From: Thermus sp. JCM 17653
Lineage (GTDB): Bacteria; Deinococcota; Deinococci; Deinococcales; Thermaceae
Assembly (NCBI GenBank): GCA_001311585.1
Contig: BBBN01000035.1
Span: forward strand, 1 to 11,035
Direction: 5' to 3'
Length of the DNA: 11,035 nt
Of the stretch, positions 6,351 to 11,035 are shown piece by piece. Each line of letters opens with the position of its first letter. Position 1 is the first letter of the stretch. The notes under the pieces were generated by a model. The model was not told the DNA's origin. It ran no database searches and saw only the letters and a list, made by a program, of their open reading frames with translations. The position numbers and the translations under genes are program-made.

Positions 6351-6353
6351 AAG

Positions 6354-7623
6354 ATGCGGGTACTGGTCAAGGACTTGCAGGCGCACGTGGGCAAGGAGGT
6401 GGAGCTTCTCGGCTTCCTCCACTGGCGGCGGGATCTGGGAAGAGTCCAGTTCCTCCTCCTTCGGGACCGAAGCGGCGTCGTCCAGGTGGTCACCGGGGGG
6501 CTCAAGCTCCCCTTACCCGAGTCCGCCTTGAGGGTGCGGGGGGTGGTGGTGGAAAACGCCAAGGCCCCGGGGGGCCTCGAGGTCCAGGCCAAGGAGGTGG
6601 AGGTCCTCTCCCCGGCCCTCGAGCCCACCCCGGTGGAGATCCCCAAGGAGGAGTGGCGGGCGAACCCCGACACCCTCCTGGAGTACCGCTACGTCACCTT
6701 AAGGGGGGAGAAGGCCCGGGCTCCCCTCAGGGTCAAAGCCGCCCTGGCGCGGGGCTTCCGCCGCCACCTGGACCGGGAGGGCTTCACCGAGATCTTCACC
6801 CCCAAGGTGGTCCGGGCGGGGGCCGAGGGGGGAAGCGGGCTTTTCGGGGTGGACTACTTTGAAAAAAAAGGGCCTATCTCGCCCAGTCCCCCCAGCTTTA
6901 CAAGCAGATCATGGTGGGGGTCTTTGAACGGGTCTACGAGGTGGCCCCGGTGTGGCGCATGGAGGAGCACCACACGAGCCGCCACCTCAACGAGTACCTC
7001 TCCTTAGACGTGGAGATGGGCTTCATAGGGAGCGAGGAGGACCTGATGCGGCTGGAGGAGGCCCTCCTCGCCGAGATGCTGGAGGAGGCCCTACATGCGG
7101 CCGGGAGCGAGATCCGCCTCCTAGGGGTGGAGTGGCCCTCCTTCCCCCAGGACATCCCCCGCCTCACCCACGCCGAGGCCAGAAGGATCCTCAAGGAGGA
7201 GCTCGGCTACCCCGTGGGCCAGGACTTCTCCGAGGAGGCGGAGCGCCTCCTCGGGGAGTACGCCAAGGAACGCTGGGGCTCGGACTGGCTCTTCGTCACC
7301 CGCTACCCCCGTTCGGTCCGCCCCTTCTACACCTACCCCGAGGCGGACGGCACCACGAGGAGCTTTGACCTGCTCTTCCGCGGCCTGGAGATCACCTCGG
7401 GGGGCCAGCGCATCCACCGCTACGAGGATCTCCTGGAAAGCCTAAAGGCCAAGGGCATGGACCCCATGGCCTTCCAGGGGTACCTGGAGGTCTTCAAGTA
7501 CGGCATGCCCCCCCACGGAGGGTTTGCCATCGGGGCCGAGCGCCTCACCCAGAAGCTTTTGGGCCTTCCCAACGTGCGCTACGCCCGCGCCTTCCCCCGG
7601 GACCGCACCGGCTCACGCCCTAA
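6354..7623 (+). CDS. aspS2: Archaeal-type (non-discriminating) aspartyl-tRNA synthetase, AspRS-2 (two frameshifts)
   Basis: Class IIb synthetase. It has an N-terminal OB-fold anticodon domain (residues 1 to about 100, with GFLHWRRDLG), a catalytic core with a motif-1 region (FRRHLDREGFTEIFTPKV), motif 2 (FERVYEVAPVWRMEEHHTSRHL) and motif 3 (GGFAIGAERLTQKLLG). It lacks the large GAD insertion of bacterial AspRS (about 580 residues). Correcting the A8 run at 6862-6869 to six (EKRAYLAQSPQ) and adding one C near 7606 (RDRHRLTP then TAA) gives 422 residues, the length I recall for T. thermophilus AspRS-2. That enzyme charges both tRNA(Asp) and tRNA(Asn); GatCAB then amidates Asp-tRNA(Asn), giving tRNA-dependent asparagine synthesis. 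The ATG is preceded by GGGAGGG and the candidate attenuator. AsnRS is the main alternative but fits the sequence less well. Confidence 0.9.
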
Positions 7624-7628
7624 AGAAA

Positions 7629-7651
7629 GCGCCCCGGGAAGCCCGGGGCGC
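7629..7651 (-). terminator. Intrinsic terminator of the sdh operon
   Basis: GCGCCCCGGG (7629-7638) and CCCGGGGCGC (7642-7651) form a perfect 10-bp stem with a three-base loop. Read on the minus strand the stem is followed by TTTCTTTA, so it is a good intrinsic terminator for sdhB. On the plus strand the tail is GCCCCTTA, so the same stem would serve aspS2 less well. It lies in the 42-base gap between the convergent genes. Confidence 0.75.
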
Positions 7652-7665
7652 GCCCCTTAGCGCCC

Positions 7666-8362
7666 TTAGAAGCGGTCCATGAGGATCGCCCGCTTGACCT
7701 CCTCAATGAGCTGGGTCACGGGGATTTCCCGGGGGCAGGCCTCGGTGCAGTTGTAAGCGGTGCGGCACCGCCATACCCCGCTCCCCGAGCCCAAGGCCTT
7801 GAAACGCTCCCTCTTGCCCCGGTCCCGGGAGTCAAAGAGGAAACGGTGAGCCTGGACGATGGCCGCAGGGCCCAGATAGCGCCGTTCACCCAGAAGACGG
7901 GGCAACTGGTGGTGCAACTGGCGCAGAGGATGCACTTGGTGCCGTGGTCAAACCGCTCCCTTTCCTCGGGGGACTGGAGCCTTTCCCGCTGGGGCGGGGG
8001 CTCGTCGTTGATGAGGTAGGGCTTCACCGCCCGGTAAGCGGCGAAGAAGGGCTCCATGTCCACGATGAGGTCCTTCTCCACGGGGAGGCCCCGGATGGGC
8101 TCCACGGTGATGACGCTCCCCAGCTCCTTCACCAGGGTCTTGCAGGCCAGGCGGTTTTTCCCGTTGATGAGCATGGCGTCGGAGCCGCAGATGCCGTGGC
8201 CGCAACTCCGCCGGAAGGCAGGGTGCCGTCCTGGTCCCACTTCACCTTGTGCAGAAGGTCCAAGACCCGGTCCCAGGGCTCGGCCTCCACCTGATAGGTC
8301 TGCCAGCGGGGCCTGGAGTCCTTTTGGGGGTCAAAACGGAGGATCTTCAGGGTAACCTGCAT
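7666..8362 (-). CDS. sdhB: Succinate dehydrogenase iron-sulfur subunit SdhB (two frameshifts)
   Basis: Carries electrons from the flavin of SdhA to quinone through three clusters. The [2Fe-2S] ligands are in SCGHGICGSDAMLINGK and the following NRLAC; an Asp replaces one Cys, as in E. coli SdhB. CILCASCTTSCP supplies the [4Fe-4S] cluster, and CRTAYNCTEACP completes the [3Fe-4S] site. The sequence lies in three frames. Adding one base near 8219 (GTL-AFRRSCG) and one near 7882 (VNG-RYLGPAA) joins them into 232 residues, the usual length. ATG 8362 has a strong AGGAGG ribosome site overlapping the sdhA stop, nine bases downstream of that gene. Last gene of the operon. Confidence 0.93.
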
Positions 8363-8371
8363 GCCTCCCTC

Positions 8372-10104
8372 CTAGTAGGTGCGGGCCTTGGGCTCAAAGC
8401 GGCCCAGGACCACGGGCTTGTAGCGGAAGGCCACCTTGCCGTCTTCCACCTTGTAGGCCAGGGTGTGCTTGAGCCAGTTCTGGTCGTCCCGCTCGGGGTA
8501 GTCCTCCCGGGCGTGGGCCCCGCGGGACTCGGTGCGGTTCAGGGCGGAGTGCACCAAGCCTCGGAGACCTCGAGGAGGTACCCGAGCTCCAGGGCCTCCA
8601 CGAGCTCGGTGTTGTAGGCGTCCCCCTTGTCGTCAATGGAAATCCGCCGGTAGCGGTCCATGAGCTCCTTGAGGATTTCCACCTGCTTCCTTAAGAGCTC
8701 CCCGGTGCGGAAGACGGAGGCGTGGTCCATCATGGACTGCTGGAGCTCGGCCCTTAGCGCCGCCACCTTCTCCTTGCCGGTGGAGTTCTTGATGCGCTCT
8801 ATACGCTCCCGGCTCTCCCCAAGATGCTCCTCGGTGAGCTCGTGGTAATCGGCGTCCTTGGCGAAGCGGGCGGCGTGGATACCGGCCCGGCGCCCGAAGA
8901 CCACCAGGTCCCCCAAGGAGTTCGTCCCCAGGCGGTTCGCCCCGTGGAGGCTCACGCAGGCCGCTTCCCCGGCGGCGTAAAGCCCGGGGACCACGGTGTT
9001 CTGCTCGTCCTTGATCACCTGGCCCCAGAGGGTGGTGGGGATCCCCCCCATGGCGTAGTGGGCGGTGGGCATCACCGGCACGGGCTCCTTCAGGGGGTCC
9101 ACCCCCAGGTAGATGCGGCTGAACTCGGTGATGTCGGGAAGCTTCTTCTCTATGACCTCGGGGGGCAGGTGGGTGAGGTCCAAAAGGACGTGGTCCTTCT
9201 TGGGGCCCACACCCCTCCCCTCCCGCACCTCCAGGTACATGGCCCGGGAGACCATGTCCCTTGGGGCCAGGTCCTTGATGGTGGGGGCGTAGCGCTCCAT
9301 GAAGCGCTCGCCCAAGGCGTTCCTCAAGATTCCTCCCTCGCCCCGGGCCCCCTCGGTGAGGAGGATGCCCAAGGGGTAAAGCCCCGTGGGGTGGAACTGG
9401 TAAAACTCCATGTCCTCCAGGGGAAGCCCCTTGCGGTAGAGGATGGCCTGCAGGTCCCCGGTGAGGGTGTAGGCGTTGGAGGTCACCTTGTAGATGCGGC
9501 CAAAGCCCCCCGAGGCGATGACGATGGCCTTGGCCTCAAAGAGGTGGAGCTCCCCGGTGGCCAGCTCCAGAGCCACCAGGCCCTTGGCCACCCCGTCCTC
9601 GAGGATGACGTCGGTGACGTGGAACTCGTTGTAGAAGGTGATGTTGTGTTTCACGCACTGCTGGTAGAGGGTCTGGAGGATCATGTGCCCGGTGCGGTCG
9701 GCAGCGTGGGCCGCCCGGTGCACCGGGGCCTTCCCCCAGTCCTTGGTGTGCCCCCCGAAGCGGCGCTGGGCAATCTTGCCGTTGGGGAGCCGGTCAAAGG
9801 GGAGGCCCATGTGCTCCAGCTCGATCACCGCCTCGATGACCTCCTTGGCGAAGACCTCGGCGGCGTCCTGGTCGGTGAGGTAATCCCCCCCCTTGACCGT
9901 GTCAAACATGTGCCATTCCCAGTGGTCCTCCTCCACGTTGCCTAGGGCGGCCCCTATCCCGCCCTGGGCCGCCCCCGTGTGGCTTCGCGTGGGGTAAAGC
10001 TTGGAGACCACCGCCACGTCCGCGCCTTCCTTGGCCGCGTAGAGGGCGGCCGTGAGGCCCGCCCCGCCCGCACCCACCACGATGACCTCGTGCCTGTGCG
10101 CCAT
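8372..10104 (-). CDS. sdhA: Succinate dehydrogenase flavoprotein subunit SdhA (one frameshift)
   Basis: Catalytic subunit oxidising succinate to fumarate on the cytoplasmic face of complex II. The N-terminal [21 protein letters not shown] is the FAD dinucleotide fold. H42 in [16 protein letters not shown] is the covalent FAD site. [20 protein letters not shown], the [11 protein letters not shown] loop and [20 protein letters not shown] are conserved active-site and FAD contacts. The first 516 or so residues are in one frame. Near 8557 a C is missing ([26 protein letters not shown]), and restoring it gives 577 residues ending in KARTY. The conserved [13 protein letters not shown] segment lies in the shifted part, so the shift is surely an error or would inactivate the enzyme. 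The ATG follows the sdhD stop by one base. Confidence 0.96.
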
Positions 10105-10105
10105 A

Positions 10106-10501
10106 CTAGTTCACCCCGAAGTCGTGGTTCAGAAGGGAGAGGCTTCCCAAGAGGAACAAAAAGGCGATGAGGCTGTAGAGCACCGCCTTGGTCCAGAAGC
10201 GCTTCATGGGATCCCGCACCCAGTCGTCCAGCACGTAGCGAAGGCCGTTGGCCCCGTGGAGAAGGCCCAGGGCCAGGATCAGGAGATCGTAGAGTTTCCA
10301 GGTGGTCTGGGAAAGTCTCTTGGCCACGTAATCGTAGTTGATGGAGTTGAGGTCGGTAAGAACGGCGTTCATCCACATGTGGCCGATGAGGAGGAAGACC
10401 AGCACCACCCCGCTGATGCGCATGAAGACCCACCAGTAGAGCTCCAGGTTGGTGCTGGCCTCGAGCCTCGCCTCCTGGTACCGCTTGGACTTAATCGCCA
10501 T
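10106..10501 (-). CDS. sdhD: Succinate dehydrogenase membrane anchor SdhD
   Basis: Intact, 131 residues. A short polar N-terminus is followed by three membrane helices (about 23-46, 69-88 and 105-125), the usual anchor topology. RISG at 28-31 and H41 in LIGHMWMNAV are in helix 1. H82 in LLHGANGLRYVLDDW matches the H-G-x-N-GLR motif and is the likely heme b ligand or quinone-site residue of this subunit. It anchors SdhAB to the membrane with SdhC. The ATG at 10501 overlaps the end of sdhC by 11 bases, and its stop is one base before sdhA, so translation is tightly coupled. Confidence 0.9.
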   Translation of the reverse strand: MAIKSKRYQEARLEASTNLELYWWVFMRISGVVLVFLLIGHMWMNAVLTDLNSINYDYVAKRLSQTTWKLYDLLILALGLLHGANGLRYVLDDWVRDPMKRFWTKAVLYSLIAFLFLLGSLSLLNHDFGVN

Positions 10502-10852
10502 GGCCGCCTCCCAGAATCCCGCCCCCGATCTTGATCAGGAAGGCAGGTAGAAGACCACGAAAAGGGCCCAAACCGCATACCACAGCTGCCTCTGGTAGCG
10601 CACGCCCCAGGAGGTGAAGTCCATGAGGATGATCCGTAGCCCGTTGAACCCGTGGTAGAGCACCCCGGCGATGAGGAGGAGGAGGCCCACCTGAAACACG
10701 CTGGTGGTAGAACTTCATGAGGCGTTGGACACCTCGGGACCCCACATGGCGCTGGCGATGTTGGCCACGTGGAGCATGAGGAAGACCAGGATGCCCAGGC
10801 CCGATATCCGGTGCAGGTAAAACGCCCACTGCCCTTCTCTTCCCCGGTACAT
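10491..10852 (-). CDS. sdhC: Succinate dehydrogenase cytochrome b subunit SdhC (three frameshifts)
   Basis: First gene of the operon and the heme-binding membrane anchor. The reconstructed 120-residue protein begins MYRGREGQWAFYLHRISGLG, carrying the H-R-x-S-G family signature (H14). It continues with H28 in helix 1, then helix 2 with LYHGFNGLRII (H67, likely heme ligand), then a third helix ending YLPFLIKIGGG. The frame breaks near 10722 (-1: SNA-LMKFYHQ), 10700 (+1: HQ-VFQVGLLLL) and 10542 (-1: YLP-FLIKIG). Together they yield a whole number of codons. ATG 10852 has a strong AAGGAGGTG site (10863-10855). As written the first frame would stop after 45 residues. Confidence 0.88.
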
Positions 10853-10872
10853 GGCACCTCCTTGCCGGGGTT

Positions 10873-10878
10873 ATCATA
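10873..10878 (-). promoter_or_regulatory. Candidate -10 box of the sdhCDAB operon
   Basis: TATGAT (10878-10873) lies 20 bases before the sdhC ATG, leaving room for the AAGGAGGTG ribosome site in a short leader. No convincing -35 is seen at 17 bases. Just upstream an imperfect inverted repeat, CCCTTCCCC-TG-GGAAAGGG (10881-10899), could be an operator, but its low complexity makes this weak. Confidence 0.45.
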
Positions 10879-10947
10879 CACCCTTCCCCTGGGAAAGGGC
10901 GTTGCCCGGCCCACCTTCGGCGTCTATATACCCCCCTCCTGTACCTG

Positions 10948-11035
10948 ATGCCCGAATGGGACAAGGCTCTCCCCCAAGCCCCCCACCCCGCCCTCTTGGG
11001 GAACCCCCCTGGGAGGCCAGGTGGGTTTTCCTTGG
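10948..11035 (+). CDS. Start of an unidentified gene, divergent from sdhC (partial)
   Basis: An open frame from ATG 10948 reads MPEWDKALPQAPHPALLGNPP and runs off the window. After that point the written frame becomes GRPGGFSL, while adding one base near 11005 gives WEARWVFL, which looks more like real protein, so an indel in the CCCCCC run is likely. There is no ribosome site upstream (a C-rich tract); TATATA at 10925-10930 could be a -10 box 17 bases before the ATG. Too little is visible to name a family. Confidence 0.4.
   Translation, partial: MPEWDKALPQAPHPALLGNPPGRPGGFSL

Noticed and set aside
6248..6353. T-box riboswitch upstream of aspS2
   Set aside because: There is no T-box consensus (AGGGTGGNACCGCG), no Stem I with specifier loop, and only about 95 bases of leader. 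The leader-peptide model fits better.
6354..7623. Asparaginyl-tRNA synthetase
   Set aside because: AsnRS and archaeal-type AspRS are related, but the sequence, length and C-terminus match what I recall of T. thermophilus AspRS-2.
8824..9945. A 373-codon plus-strand open frame
   Set aside because: Fully antisense to sdhA, which has all family motifs. The translation is low-complexity Val/Gly/His-rich.
1..11035. CRISPR arrays, tRNA or rRNA genes, insertion sequences
   Set aside because: I read for regularly spaced repeats, tRNA-like folds, rRNA sequence and transposase motifs on both strands and found none.

Overview
The window looks like chromosomal DNA of a Thermus species. The GC content is very high, codons are strongly GC-ending, intergenic gaps are short, and several genes have TANNNT-type -10 boxes only 6-10 bases upstream of the start codon, as in near-leaderless Thermus/Deinococcus mRNAs. 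The protein at 6354-7623 closely resembles, from memory, the small archaeal-type AspRS-2 of Thermus thermophilus. I cannot name the species.

Layout. Minus strand 1-1475: two overlapping sugar-type ABC transporter permeases (MalF-like, then a MalG-like one cut by the window edge). Plus strand 1503-2041: tsaB (tRNA t6A synthesis), divergent from the permeases and sharing a 28-bp promoter gap. 2042-2195 holds a perfect hairpin and little else. Minus strand 2196-3874: a flavin/NAD(P)H oxidoreductase preceded by an AttH/CrtC-like lipoprotein. Plus strand 3918-6247: a TatD DNase overlapping (ATGA) a secreted two-HKD phospholipase-D-family protein that carries a C-terminal OB-like domain. Plus strand 6222-7623: a promoter, an eight-codon leader ORF with tandem Asn codons, two mutually exclusive GC hairpins, and aspS2. 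Minus strand 7629-10878: the complete sdhCDAB operon (succinate dehydrogenase, complex II) with its promoter, ribosome binding sites and a terminator. Plus strand from 10948: the start of an unidentified gene.

The most interesting element is upstream of aspS2. In T. thermophilus this enzyme is the non-discriminating AspRS that makes Asp-tRNA(Asn), which GatCAB amidates, so it is part of asparagine synthesis. A leader peptide (MRPRRNNG) with AAC AAC just before two competing stems looks like an amino-acid-sensing attenuator that would read Asn-tRNA(Asn) supply.

Almost every gene longer than about 400 bp is broken by one or more 1-2 base indels, mostly at or beside G/C or A runs. About 19 breaks can be placed, even in essential or highly conserved genes (sdhA, sdhB, sdhC, aspS2, tsaB). 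In each complete broken gene, correcting them gives a whole number of codons and family-like motifs. The simplest reading is consensus sequence error, not gene decay. Only the AttH-like gene, tatD and sdhD are intact as written.
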